NCBI GenBank assembly: GCA_021784555.1
Contig: JAJYHY010000034.1
Coordinates: forward strand, 1-38,450
Direction of reading: 5' to 3'
Length of the DNA stretch: 38,450 bases
Origin: a bacterium
Lineage (GTDB): Bacteria; Verrucomicrobiota; Verrucomicrobiia; Limisphaerales; UBA8199
Part shown: piece after piece, positions 1 to 7,871 of the stretch
Position numbering within the stretch: position 1 is the stretch's first letter
How the letters are laid out: each line of letters opens with the position of its first letter
Notes under the pieces: generated by a model
The model's database searches: none
Seen by the model: the letters and a program-made list of their open reading frames with translations, nothing else
What the model was told of the DNA's origin: nothing
Translations under genes and position numbers: made by a program

Positions 1-2146
1 GCGACTCAAGAAGGGCATTTTGGACGTGGAGGTTGAACTGGAAATCGTTTCCGCGCTGGGGGCTGAAATCAACGGCGACGGAACCGGTGGCCTGGCCGCC
101 GTAAAATCCGGCGTCGATATTCGTAAGGATCAGGCTCAGCCCTTTCCAATAAATATCGCCGGTGATGATGGGCAGATTGAACTTGAACCAGTGAAACGGC
201 CCTCCTTCCACATGGAACCGGAGATCGGCATCCTCCTCCTTCCGAATGGGGATCGTGCCGCTGGCGCGGACAGTCGGCGGGCGGAAGAAATGGTACGGTT
301 CGATGGCATGAGCCACGGCGGGACCGATGGCGCGCGTCACCACGCCAGGGTCCATGGTGCTGAATCCGTTGGTCAGATAAACCCTCTGGAGGTTCAGATC
401 GACGGCGACACCATCCGCTTCAAGCCGCTCGGCGCCTCGCCGGATGCGGGGTTTTATGAAACACAGGACCTGATTTGTATATTGGAATGTAGTCTGGAGG
501 CTGGTAAAGGTTTCGCCCCGGAACAGGAAATTGGTCAGGGCGACTTGTACGTCGGCGGTCACGCCTTCAGAAAGGTTCCAGGCGCCTCGGACTATGCCAT
601 CCACAACTGGCGGAGAGCTGAACCTGAAGAGGGCTAGGGCGCGAGCCGCGTTCGTGGTGAGCAAGGGCCGCAAGGCGCTTGGATCGATGCTGCTGTGAAA
701 CCGAAACGTGTATTTCTTGGCGACGCCTTCCGCGCTGCAGTCCGCCTCGAGAAGCCCTTCGGGCCGCCTTACAACAAGATCCGGCAGCCCCCAACAGAGG
801 TTCGAGTAAGTGAAACTGGACCGGGCGGAATCGAACGGGACCTGGTCAAACGCGCCGCCCTGCTCAATTTGGAATTGGCCGGTCACGCTAAGCGTGCGGC
901 CCGCCGCGGTTTCCCAGCCGCGAGGGCCCTCGGGGCTTGTCCAGGGCGGGAGGTTGAGCGAGGCCAGTGCCTTGAATTCCGGCGGGACAGTCCAGGAAAC
1001 ATGATGCACCCAAGCCTGGGCGTTCCGGCTTAGGAGGGGTGTGAACGGGCGCAGGTCGGCCTTGGAATCCAGGGTGGCGTGGAGATTGCGCGTGGCGACA
1101 TCCAGGTAGGCAGTGGTGCGGAGCGGCTTCCCATCCAAACGCGCTGCGAGATTCGTAACCGCCACGACTGGGGCTCGCCAAGCGCCGGCCAAAACAGCGT
1201 CGCTGCACGCAAAGCCGCTCGGAAACCCCAGTCTAGCCGCCTGCGCGTGCCAATCCATGACGAAGGGCGCAAGATTGGTCCACCAACCCCAGGAGCCGTC
1301 TTCGGGCGGAGTTGGCCGGAGCAAGGCCTCGGCGAGATGAGCCGTTATTCGCAGGCCTTGCGCAGAAGCCCACTTAGTGCGGGCGCTGTCGGCTTGGATT
1401 GAGACGGTCGCCCGGGCGGGTTGCTCGTTAGTAGCTGGAAAGACCTGCGCATCGAGACGGCCTTCGGTGATGGCGCCCCAGGCGGATCGCGCGCTGGCGG
1501 CGTTTAGTCTCATTCGGACACGCAGAGAGCGCGCATCGCGCGCGTCGCCATGCACCTCGAGCCGAATCTCGGGCGAGGTCGCGAACCGCGTCTGGGCAAG
1601 GATGTCGCCGAGGCGGCGAAGGCGATTCTGCCAGAGGGCGGCGGAGGAAGGTTTTCCGCCATGCAAGAAACCCCACGTGCGCACGGCGGAGGCGTGGGAA
1701 AGCTCGCCGGTCAAATGAATCCGGGCGCCAGCAAAGCGCGCGTCGAGGTTGTCGAGCGTCCACGTGTCGTTCGTGCCGAAGCGCAAGCGGGACTGGATGT
1801 CGTCGATGGAAAGGATTCCGGCGCCTGCATCAGAGCGTGCGGGCGGCCAGACCAGGCGGCCTTGTCTCAAAACAAGAGAATCGACCTGAAGCCGGAACCG
1901 GAGCAAGGCAGGGGGATTGAGCAAGATCCTGACTTCGCCCAGCGTAAGCCGCGGCTTGGGTGGCCGGCCCGTCACGTCGAGCCGAACATTTTCGGCGACG
2001 ATGCCTCGAGACCAACTCAGGCGCAGCCGTGAGAATTGGAGGTCCAGGCCATGGGCGCGCAGTTCGTTGAGCAACGGGCGCTTGAGCAGGCCCGGCAAGC
2101 CGACGAGGTTGAGATAAGCCAGACCCAGCATCGCCACCAGGAGCAC
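1..2146 (-). CDS. AsmA-like envelope biogenesis protein (N-terminal part, runs off window)
   Basis: Reading the minus strand gives 715 codons with no stop from a GTG at 2146 to the left edge, so the gene is partial. The frame begins with an Arg-rich cytoplasmic stretch, a membrane segment (IWLVLLVAMLGLAYL) and then a region typical of AsmA/DUF3971 proteins (LLKRPLLNELRAHGLDLQF, RGIVAENVRL). After this come long beta-rich stretches. Family knowledge: AsmA-like proteins are inner-membrane-anchored periplasmic proteins linked to lipid transport to the outer membrane. The start is uncertain. The basic segment that should precede the membrane helix is encoded upstream of the GTG (to about 2218), but no ATG, GTG or TTG lies there in frame. 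The true start may therefore be a rare codon (an ATT lies at 2237-2239) or the 5' end may be altered. No operon partner is visible in the window. Confidence 0.8.
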   Translation of the reverse strand, partial: MLLVAMLGLAYLNLVGLPGLLKRPLLNELRAHGLDLQFSRLRLSWSRGIVAENVRLDVTGRPPKPRLTLGEVRILLNPPALLRFRLQVDSLVLRQGRLVWPPARSDAGAGILSIDDIQSRLRFGTNDTWTLDNLDARFAGARIHLTGELSHASAVRTWGFLHGGKPSSAALWQNRLRRLGDILAQTRFATSPEIRLEVHGDARDARSLRVRMRLNAASARSAWGAITEGRLDAQVFPATNEQPARATVSIQADSARTKWASAQGLRITAHLAEALLRPTPPEDGSWGWWTNLAPFVMDWHAQAARLGFPSGFACSDAVLAGAWRAPVVAVTNLAARLDGKPLRTTAYLDVATRNLHATLDSKADLRPFTPLLSRNAQAWVHHVSWTVPPEFKALASLNLPPWTSPEGPRGWETAAGRTLSVTGQFQIEQGGAFDQVPFDSARSSFTYSNLCWGLPDLVVRRPEGLLEADCSAEGVAKKYTFRFHSSIDPSALRPLLTTNAARALALFRFSSPPVVDGIVRGAWNLSEGVTADVQVALTNFLFRGETFTSLQTTFQYTNQVLCFIKPRIRRGAERLEADGVAVDLNLQRVYLTNGFSTMDPGVVTRAIGPAVAHAIEPYHFFRPPTVRASGTIPIRKEEDADLRFHVEGGPFHWFKFNLPIITGDIYWKGLSLILTNIDAGFYGGQATGSVAVDFSPQRGNDFQFNLHVQNALLES

Positions 2147-2391
2147 GAGCCAGATGGCGAGACGAAATCGCCGGAACCAGAGTCGGAAACATCGCCAGCC
2201 CCGCAGCCGGCGGTTGGATTGAGGGGGTAGGAGTGTAATGGGTGGTGGATTGGTGGGTGGTGGATGCTGGATGTCAGTGTTGGGCGGCCCGCCGGCTGTT
2301 GGAGAGACCTCACACAGCAGGGAGAGTTCGCAACCCTCGCGCCACCTGAGCCTGGAGACGGGGCGAAAAGGCCCCCAACTGCTGGCCAGCC

Positions 2392-2706
2392 TTATATCGC
2401 ATTGCGGAAGGACGCCCCGTCGGCCTTCATGTAGATGTTCTCCGCCGGATCGGCAAGGAACTCGAATGCGTCGCTCGATGTCGCAGCCCGCAGCCAAGCG
2501 TCCTCCGACTCAATCTCCGGCGAGGAGGGAAGCACCGGCACCATCGATCTGGCGTTGCGAGGCAATTCGTAAGGCTCGCCGAGCGCGATCTGCCGCCCGC
2601 CAAGGTGCGCGTGGAGTGTTACCGCAGACATAGACAAAATGTACTTAAGGCCCTGTTCCACGTCAAACACGGCAATCCGTTCGCGCACACTTCGGGGAAC
2701 CCCCAT
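2392..2706 (-). CDS. Small antitoxin-like hypothetical protein
   Basis: This 104-residue protein starts at the ATG at 2706; the longer frame to 2805 only adds translated low-complexity repeat. The C-terminal region (FEFLADPAENIYMKADG) resembles a tail I associate with small antitoxin-like proteins of Verrucomicrobia and cyanobacteria. That link is from memory of the family and was not searched. No intact toxin adjoins it; a PIN-like remnant lies on the other strand at 2885. It may be an orphan antitoxin. A direct function cannot be assigned. Confidence 0.6.
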   Translation of the reverse strand: MGVPRSVRERIAVFDVEQGLKYILSMSAVTLHAHLGGRQIALGEPYELPRNARSMVPVLPSSPEIESEDAWLRAATSSDAFEFLADPAENIYMKADGASFRNAI

Positions 2707-2735
2707 GGCCACCGCATGGTGGTGGATGATGGATG

Positions 2736-2777
2736 GAGCGAGAGCAGGAGCAGGAGTAGGAGCAAGAGCAAGAGGGA
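2736..2777 (+). repeat. Purine-rich hexamer tandem repeat
   Basis: Degenerate tandem units of the type GAGCAG / GAGCAA / GAGTAG run for about 42 bases just upstream of the antitoxin-like gene. A related GAGCAT array lies at 33530-33554. The array is translated in several frames as low-complexity sequence and is not coding. Confidence 0.75.
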
Positions 2778-2884
2778 GGATGGGGGACGGTGACCCGGCT
2801 TTCACCGGTTATGAGGGATGGTGAGACAGGTTTCCCACGAAGGGGTAGTCCGAGGGAGGGCACTCGAAGATCCAGACGCATTTA

Positions 2885-2953
2885 GTGCCGCGCTGCACCT
2901 CTATCGCTCAAGTCTGCCAACAAGAGCGGCGTCTTCTCATTACTCTCGACCTG
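2885..2953 (+). pseudogene. DUF5615/PIN-like toxin remnant
   Basis: The frame contains CQQERRLLITLDL, which matches the central 'R.LITLDLDF' region of DUF5615 PIN-like proteins. The sequence then switches to unrelated residues instead of continuing DFADIRAYPP or similar. Only about 20 residues are recognisable, so this is a decayed fragment. The rest of the frame (to 3127) contains YMFLVFRGYRQRQRE, which I do not recognise. Confidence 0.45.
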
Positions 2954-3195
2954 GTCTCTTACATGTTCCTCGTTTTCCGGGGCTACCGCCAGCGCCAACG
3001 CGAGCTCGCCCGCCGCATGACCAACCTCGAACTCAACACCGACCCGCTTGCACAGAGCGGTACGCCGCCGCCCTCTTCCTGCCCCGTACCAACCCTGGCC
3101 ACTTGCCCTCCGTGCGGGCCGGGTTAGCTTGTCGGCGACTTTTCCAGGGTTGAGGCCCGAACCGGCAAGGTTTAGAATTCAAAGAACATGACTGC

Positions 3196-3408
3196 GTGGT
3201 CTTGACCGCCGACCTTCCCGCCGAGGGTTTGCTGGCCGGTGACGTGGGCACCGTCGTTCACATTCACGAGGGTGGGGCCGCTTACGAGGTGGAGTTTATC
3301 ACTTTGACCGGCACGACCGTCGCCGTGGCCACCGTGGAGGCATCGCGATTGAGGCCGGTTGGGCGCCACGACCTGAACCACGTCCGGGAGTTGGTTGCGG
3401 GGTGTTGA
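3196..3408 (+). CDS. DUF4926 domain protein
   Basis: The 70-residue product has the DUF4926 pattern: VVLTADLP, then GDVGTVVHIHEGG, AYEVEF and TVAVATVEASRLRPV. DUF4926 proteins are small and often sit beside DUF6883 proteins in TA-like or immunity-like pairs (family knowledge). The homologous frame begins a little earlier (EFKEHDC from about 3175), but no ATG exists before the in-frame stop at 3151. The 5' end may have been lost and the GTG at 3196 is the only usual start. A truncated near-identical copy lies at 10861-11028. Confidence 0.65.
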   Translation: MVLTADLPAEGLLAGDVGTVVHIHEGGAAYEVEFITLTGTTVAVATVEASRLRPVGRHDLNHVRELVAGC

Positions 3409-3632
3409 GGATCCCCGACCCGCTCTTGAAGTGAAGGCCCTTTCGTGCCCCCTTTTGCAGGTTTGCACCTCACGATCTTTTCTCAGCCCTAACCAGTCGG
3501 GACTGTTGAGAATGAACAATGAATCTTTCTATGGGTTGGACCTTTCCGGCCCCTGCTACGGCCCTGCCCCTGCACAGGTTGCTCAGCGATTCGGCTTGCC
3601 GGCGGCCGGCGCCCTCGATACTCTGTATTTAT

Positions 3633-3851
3633 ATGGCAAAGCCAGCGAATCTCAGCGACGAGGCCTACGACGTGCTACACGCCAATAAGCGGAACAAGAA
3701 AGAGAGCCTCAGCCAGGTGATCCTCCGAGTTGTGCCCAAGCCCATTCGCACGTTTGGTGATTTGGAGCGGCACCTCGAGAGCCTGGATGATACGGTGTTC
3801 GACCGGATCGACGTCGAGGCCCTCCGCCGAGTGCGAGAGCGCAAGGTCTAG
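3633..3851 (+). CDS. VapB-type antitoxin
   Basis: This is a 72-residue protein starting MAKPANLSDEAYDVL at the ATG at 3633. The upstream extension to 3519 has poor coding character. The basic/serine patch KRNKKESLSQVI is typical of ribbon-helix-helix or VapB-like antitoxin N-termini that bind the operator. The acidic C-terminal helix (DLERHLESLDDTVFD) would wrap the toxin. Its stop overlaps the start region of a PIN-domain toxin, the classical antitoxin-first order. The pair is expected to be autoregulated by the complex, but I did not find a clear operator. Confidence 0.75.
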   Translation: MAKPANLSDEAYDVLHANKRNKKESLSQVILRVVPKPIRTFGDLERHLESLDDTVFDRIDVEALRRVRERKV

Positions 3852-4231
3852 CCGCGCTCACCGACACCACATTCTGGCTCGATTACATCGACGAGCGGCG
3901 TGAACGCCGACGGGGACCGGCCCATGCGTTCATCGCCGGCCACCGCGCACACGAGTTGCGCGTCTCCGTCGTCACCTGGGAGGAGATTGCCGAAGGTCTG
4001 GAACAGTCCGCCGAGGTTGACCGGATCTTGCGGCAGGTGCGTCTTACGTTAATCCCGAAACAAGTCGCTTGGGAGACGAGCCGCATTCAGCGCGAACTGG
4101 CTGCCGTTGGCCGGCGGCTGGGCGAGAATGACGCCTGGCTGGCCGGCACAGCCAGAAGCTGGGGGATGCGCCTGATTACGAATGATGGCCGCTTTGGGGA
4201 TGTCCCTCGGCTGCGAGTCATACGGTACTAA
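3848..4231 (+). CDS. VapC-like PIN-domain ribonuclease toxin, start codon unresolved
   Basis: The frame encodes LTDTTFWLDYIDERR (first catalytic Asp of the PIN fold), then VTWEEIAEGLE (conserved acidic residue), GENDAWLAGTARSWG (third and fourth acidic/polar sites) and LITNDGRFGDVP. The full PIN active site is present in about 127 residues, the normal VapC length. Known role: VapC toxins cleave specific RNAs and are held by VapB. Oddity: the first ATG/GTG/TTG is the TTG at 3956, which would remove the N-terminal catalytic Asp. Upstream only non-standard codons (CTA at 3848) lie between the toxin frame and the preceding stop. Either a rare start is used or the start was lost, leaving the toxin silent. 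Confidence 0.7.
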   Translation, partial: LAALTDTTFWLDYIDERRERRRGPAHAFIAGHRAHELRVSVVTWEEIAEGLEQSAEVDRILRQVRLTLIPKQVAWETSRIQRELAAVGRRLGENDAWLAGTARSWGMRLITNDGRFGDVPRLRVIRY

Positions 4232-4503
4232 GTGCTCCAGGGCGTAAGTTCGGTGACGTATTCACGATGTGCGATTTTAGATTTGCGATTTGCGATTGCG
4301 GAGGAGCGGCCTCGGTCGGCACGTCACTGTATTTGCGCCCGTGGCCACTAAGGGGCGAGTTCCCGAGTCCGCGTGGGGGGGGTGTCGGCAAGGAATTCGC
4401 AGAATCTGGCGACGACGAGATGGAGGAGGGCCAGGCCGGCGGGGGGCATCGGGGGCGTTTGGGACGATGCATTGGGCGCGCGCGGTCGTCGGGGTCCCCT
4501 GAG
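4232..4503 (+). other. Intergenic, no gene seen; short simple repeats
   Basis: No convincing reading frame. Contains an iterated ATTTGCGATTTGCGATT-type motif near 4275-4297, a dispersed junk-like signature, then GC-rich sequence leading into the dispersed repeats at 4504 and 4540. Confidence 0.6.
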
Positions 4504-4540
4504 GCGCCGCGGGTTGCCGAGGCGCCTCCAAGCGCGGGGG
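4504..4540 (+). repeat. Dispersed 37-bp repeat, copy 1
   Basis: A 37-base segment beginning GCGCCGCGGGTTGCCGAGG is repeated with one mismatch at 11430-11466. It contains the inverted arms GAGGCGCC / GGCGCCTC in part. It directly abuts another dispersed repeat here. Confidence 0.85.
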
Positions 4541-4663
4541 CGCACGACAAAATTCTTCGATTGGCTGAAATTACACGGCTTTTTGGGCCCATAGTATATA
4601 GGTTAACATATACGAGAGGGGGGTCCATCTTTGTTTCCTTTGTTTTCATTGGATTAACAGAAG
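4540..4663 (+). repeat. Dispersed ~120-bp repeat, plus-orientation copy
   Basis: From GCGCACGACAAAATTCTTCG to GATTAACAGAAG this matches, in reverse orientation, 28015-28131, with scattered substitutions and small indels. The first 20 bases recur again at 27891-27910. No reading frame is conserved, so it is a non-coding interspersed repeat. Confidence 0.8.
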
Positions 4664-4864
4664 CCGGCAGAGCAAAGGGAAGAAGACACGGGGCCTGCGG
4701 CCAGCCTGAGAGATCTGTAGATGGGGCTACGCGCCTGGACGCCGTCGAGGGCGGCAGCGGTGGCTTTACCCGCGCAAATGGGGCTTGCCGTAATGCCCTT
4801 GGGGAATTTCATACGCGGGAAGACTAAGAAAACAATGGAGTTTTCGTGCGGCGGAAATACTCTC

Positions 4865-4999
4865 CAACCCTGAAAGGGTTGCATCAAAACGCAGTGACGA
4901 TGCAACCCCGTTGGGGTTGATGACCGTTTCAATTCGATTACCCAGGGTAGCTCGTTCCTCGCAGCCCTGGACTGAACGATTGAACCCCGTTGGGATTCG
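4865..4999 (+). repeat. REP-like cluster of palindromes
   Basis: Four imperfect inverted repeats follow each other: CAACCCTGAAAGGGTTG (4865-4881), CAACCCCGTTGGGGTTG (4903-4919), the pair CCAGGG/CCCTGG (4942-4970) and GAACCCCGTTGGGATTC (4983-4999). An outer pair GTTGCATC/GATGCAAC (4878-4906) joins the first two. The translated form of such elements is often mis-annotated as protein. It sits immediately upstream of the antitoxin at 5064 and supplies its apparent 5' extension. Confidence 0.75.
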
Positions 5000-5063
5000 G
5001 GTTCGGGATTTCCGAAAGGCATTAGGGCTTGCCGAGGTCCGCGCCGCAGGCCACGTTTCTTGT

Positions 5064-5285
5064 GTGAGCACGGTTCAGGAAATTAAAGCGGCCATTGACC
5101 AACTCTCACTCCAGGAGCGGGCCGAACTCACCGCCGCCCTCCGCAATTGGACGGACGACGATTGGGACGCCCAGATGAAGGGCGGCGCCGAACGCGGAAA
5201 AGTCGCTTCGCTCAACCGCGAGGCCGATTCCGTCTATGCCGCCGGTCAGACCGTCCCGCTTGAGGATATCCTCAACGAGCCGTGA
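5064..5285 (+). CDS. Type II TA antitoxin (orphan)
   Basis: The 73-residue product begins at GTG 5064 (STVQEIKAAIDQL). Upstream in-frame codons belong to the REP-like repeat. The sequence SLQERAELTAALRNW followed by DDWDAQM is typical of small helical antitoxins paired with RelE/ParE-like toxins, and the tail LEDILNEP is also of that kind. The downstream toxin frame overlaps by 4 bp (GTGA) but is broken after about 22 codons. The antitoxin is therefore probably an orphan. The assignment rests on family resemblance, not on a search. Confidence 0.65.
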   Translation: MSTVQEIKAAIDQLSLQERAELTAALRNWTDDDWDAQMKGGAERGKVASLNREADSVYAAGQTVPLEDILNEP

Positions 5286-5395
5286 AAATCCCCAGCCACG
5301 GCACGCCTGAATTCTGGCGGCTCTGCCACGCGCTCCCCGCGGAAGTGCATGTTTCGCCCCTCTTTTATGAGGCTTGCGCACTTAAGGCATGGTGA
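5282..5395 (+). pseudogene. Truncated RelE/ParE-like toxin
   Basis: The frame starts GTG AAA at 5282, overlapping the antitoxin stop by 4 bp, and encodes VKIPSHGTPEFWRLCHALPAEV. This resembles the N-terminal helix of RelE-type toxins (FW..Y..LP..V). After codon 22 (about 5347) the resemblance stops and the frame ends at 5395. All catalytic and beta-sheet regions are missing, so it is non-functional. Confidence 0.6.
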
Positions 5396-5447
5396 CCACA
5401 ATCCGAGAGCGGCTGCATCAGCGCCAAAAGCAGTACGAAACGCAACC

Positions 5448-6536
5448 ATGAACACTGAACCACTTCAGCAGTTTGTTCTCCTGCCTTTCCGCGGCACCAA
5501 GGCCACGGGCACGGGCTCCAGCAGGGAACTACTCGGCTTCTTTTCGAGTTTGAGCGTAGGGAAGCGGAGCGTGGACTCCCCAAGCCCAAGAAGCCGTCGT
5601 CTCCCAATGCGCGTTGTTGATTCCGTCGGCGAGGACGGCGCGAAGCTGGTGGAGATGGCACCGAACAGCGCCGCGGCACTGCGGGCCGTCCAACCGGGAT
5701 TGCGGCTGGCGCCCGTCGTCTATCACCGGCCTGCTGTCGCCCCCCGCATGGCGATTTCCGGCGGCCCCCAGGCCTTGGCTGGCGCGGCTGGAATCAAGAC
5801 CACGCTGACGGTCGTCGGTAGAAACGACGGCAGGCCGATCCCAGGAGCTACCGTTGTCGCCTTCACCGACTTTGCCAACCGCCTTGGCGCACAAGGTGTC
5901 ACCAACAAGAAGGGACAAGTCGGTCTGGCTCTCGGGGGAGCGAACAGATGGCAGCGCCTTTACGTGTACCCGCCAGCCGGCTGGTGGTCGTTGCTGAAAC
6001 GAAACGTCCCGGCTACGGCGTCGATGTCGGTGGGGCTTTTGCCGTTGGACCTGAGCCACGTTGACGGCCTGCGGCACTTCTTTGGCAATGCCAACAATGC
6101 AGGCGGCGCGGGCGTGAAGGTCGCCGTTGTGGACACCGGCGTTGGCCCACACGACGACCTGTTGGTGGGTGGCGGCGAAAACACGGTCGTCGGAGAGGAT
6201 CCGAGTGATTTCACCAACAACGGCCACCCGCACGGCACGCACGTTGCGGGGATCATCGGGGCCCGCGGACTGCCTCCGGCCGGGGTCCGCGGTCTTGCGC
6301 CCGCGGTCACACTTCGCAGCTACCGCGTTTTCGGAAAGGGCCAGGACCGTGCCTCCAATTACTCCATCATCAAAGCCATTGACCGCGCCGTGACCGACGG
6401 CTGCGACCTGATCAACCTGAGTTTGGGCGGCGGCCCCGCCGACGACGCGACCCGCGCCGCCATCGAAGACGCACGAGCGGCCGGTTCGGTAGTGATCGCT
6501 GCGGCCGGGAACGATGGGCGGCGGCCAGTTAGCTAG
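5448..6536 (+). pseudogene. Subtilisin-like S8 peptidase, 3'-truncated
   Basis: From ATG 5448 the frame gives 362 residues. An N-terminal region of unknown fold (1-115) is followed by a transthyretin/carboxypeptidase-regulatory-like segment (about 118-175) and then the S8 domain. The catalytic Asp (VAVVDTGVG, D229), catalytic His (HGTHVAGIIG, H262) and oxyanion Asn (AAAGNDGR, N355) are visible. The catalytic Ser block (GTSMA) is missing because the frame ends right after GRRPVS. The break coincides with the left end of a MITE-like element (6537), and no C-terminal continuation is found beyond it. There is no signal peptide. The product should be inactive as a protease. Confidence 0.8.
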
Positions 6537-6669
6537 AGGCTATCCGAAAAGGTCCGATTGCGCCCACTTTATCGGCCACCTCACCGAATTTGCCTGATTC
6601 TCGATTAAGTGAGCGATGAAGTGGCCGATAAAGTGCCCGATTAAGCCACCCTTTTCGGATAGGCTCTTG
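6537..6669 (+). mobile_element. MITE-like element with terminal inverted repeats
   Basis: The ends carry inverted repeats of 17 bp with one mismatch (GAGGCTATCCGAAAAGG at 6536-6552 against the complement of 6650-6666). An inner inverted pair CACTTTATCGGCCAC / GTGGCCGATAAAGTG allows the whole element to fold. CTAG occurs at both flanks (6533-6536 and 6670-6673), a possible target duplication. On the minus strand a 12-bp unit (CACTTNATCGNC) is iterated. No transposase is encoded, so it would be moved in trans. Confidence 0.7.
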
Positions 6670-6701
6670 CTAGTGCCGGGGATCTCGGCAAGCATCCGTT
6701 T

Positions 6702-6938
6702 GTGCCAACCGTGATGCGCATCGGCCCATATCGGTTTCACTTCTACAGCCGCGAAGACGGGGAGCCGCCCCACATTCACGTGGCCCGTGACGATATTGAG
6801 GCAAGATTCTGGCTTCAGCCGGTCTCCCTGGCCGCGAACTACGGCTTTAGAGGGGCGGAGTTGGCGCGGATTCAGCGCATGGTCGAAGAGCATTGCCAGC
6901 GCCTCCTGGCAGTGTATATTGAACGACATGGTCAGTGA
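6702..6938 (+). CDS. DUF4160 domain protein, copy 1
   Basis: The 78-residue product PTVMRIGPYRFHFYSREDGEPPHIHVARDD is a textbook DUF4160 protein, including the EPPHIHV core. DUF4160 proteins are nearly always encoded directly before a DUF2442 protein and are regarded as part of a TA-like pair; the biochemical role is unproven. Its stop overlaps the DUF2442 gene by 11 bp. A second copy lies 3163 bp downstream at 9865-10101 with only a few amino-acid differences (R/K, E/G, V/A). Confidence 0.85.
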   Translation: MPTVMRIGPYRFHFYSREDGEPPHIHVARDDIEARFWLQPVSLAANYGFRGAELARIQRMVEEHCQRLLAVYIERHGQ

Positions 6939-7200
6939 AACGACACATCAAGCCTCGGCTTCGCGATGCTGGATAGAGGGCCGTCGCGTCTGTCTGAACC
7001 TGGACGACGGACGGGTGATCAGCTTTCCCGCAGCGAACTACCCTCTGCTGGCCAAGGCACCGCAGGCTCTCCTCGAGCGAGTCAGCCTCCGCGTCGGCGG
7101 CTTGGCCCTGAGATGGGAGGAACTCGATGAAGATATCTGGGTTGAGGATGCTCTGCGTGGCCGGTTCCCCCGTGCCTGGAAGGAAAGTCGCGGCCACTGA
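6928..7200 (+). CDS. DUF2442 domain protein, copy 1 (3' end altered)
   Basis: The 90-residue product from ATG 6928 contains the DUF2442 signature: LDDGRVISFPAANYPLLAKA then ALRWEELDEDIWVEDAL. DUF2442 proteins act with DUF4160 partners in putative TA pairs. Compared with copy 2 (10091), the sequence is collinear until about 7187 and then jumps to what corresponds to 10641. A 290-bp deletion removed the neighbouring antitoxin gene and gave this protein a different tail (WKESRGH). Confidence 0.85.
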   Translation: MVSETTHQASASRCWIEGRRVCLNLDDGRVISFPAANYPLLAKAPQALLERVSLRVGGLALRWEELDEDIWVEDALRGRFPRAWKESRGH

Positions 7201-7231
7201 TGCGGGGCAATCGGAGCCTTATGCTGCTGGC

Positions 7232-7453
7232 ATGACGATCATTCGATTTCCAGACCCAGAATCGGAGAAGCGGGGGTTGGGCTGCCTGATTGGCCGGTTC
7301 TCTTTCAAGAGCTGGGCCAACGGCCAGACGGTCGTGCCTGACGAAGCTCCTGGGTTCCTCGCCAGAGGAGGCTTTCATTTCAGCGTTGAGGGTCCCGCCA
7401 CCTATGAGAAGATTGCGCCGCTGCGAAATCCTCCTGCTACTGCGGTTCAATGA
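7232..7453 (+). CDS. Small hypothetical protein
   Basis: The 73-residue frame from ATG 7232 reads MTIIRFPDPESEKRGLG, then LIGRFSFKSWANGQTVVP, then GPATYEKIAPLR. Proteins of this shape (phosphate-like patch, GRFS, ATYE tail) recur in Verrucomicrobia next to TA genes, in my memory of the group, but I know no function. The start is favoured because the preceding frame is the remains of the deleted neighbour. Confidence 0.55.
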   Translation: MTIIRFPDPESEKRGLGCLIGRFSFKSWANGQTVVPDEAPGFLARGGFHFSVEGPATYEKIAPLRNPPATAVQ

Positions 7454-7520
7454 CGGGCGACTGGCGCCGGAGGACGTCGAACTGATTTCCAACGACTTCC
7501 GTGCGGGAAACCGGCCGTGA
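7404..7520 (+). other. Possible remnant of a small hypothetical protein
   Basis: Frame MRRLRRCEILLLLRFNDGRLAPEDVEL contains an LRFNDG..P.E motif similar to the start of short hypothetical proteins (LPLRFNDG.PVP). It overlaps the end of the previous gene by 50 bp and ends at 7520. It may be a decayed start or chance. Confidence 0.25.
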
Positions 7521-7871
7521 GGGGCAGGAATAACTCGCCACTTTTTCCCCCGGGATCAGGAAGTCTGAGCTTGCAGCCTCACGCGACAGTTTCGCCGACA
7601 GCCGGTGTGCGCCCGAAGGCGCCGGGACATGCGTGAGTCACCCTCGGCGGATGCACCGGGCTATGGTTTGAGGCTTTGATGCAGACCTGTTCCACACCAA
7701 CCAGTTGCGCCCAAGCGGGAATAAACGAACTCAGAACGGACGCAGGGCCAGGCCCGACCGAATTCGCCCGGTTGGCGCGTGACTGACTTGCCGGAACCGC
7801 CCGCGCGAGGAGCTTTCGGTTACTGCGTTTATTTCGTTGATTTCATCCCCCGCTACGGCCATCTTTTCACC
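7521..7871 (+). other. Intergenic, no gene; contains diverged dispersed repeat
   Basis: No supported coding frame. The part 7576-7682 (TCGCCGACAGCCGG ... GCTATGGTTTGAGGCTTTGATG) is a diverged repeat of 11249-11355. The rest shows no recognisable signal apart from probable leader sequence for the HTH gene. Confidence 0.6.

Noticed and set aside
20..2032. Several plus-strand ORFs (e.g. 20-637, 1550-2032)
   Set aside because: They lie antisense to the continuous AsmA-like minus-strand frame, lack protein-like motifs and are typical GC-rich shadows.
2736..2777. Ala/Pro-rich N-terminal extension of the antitoxin-like gene
   Set aside because: It is the translation of a tandem repeat; the ATG at 2706 gives the conserved-looking protein.
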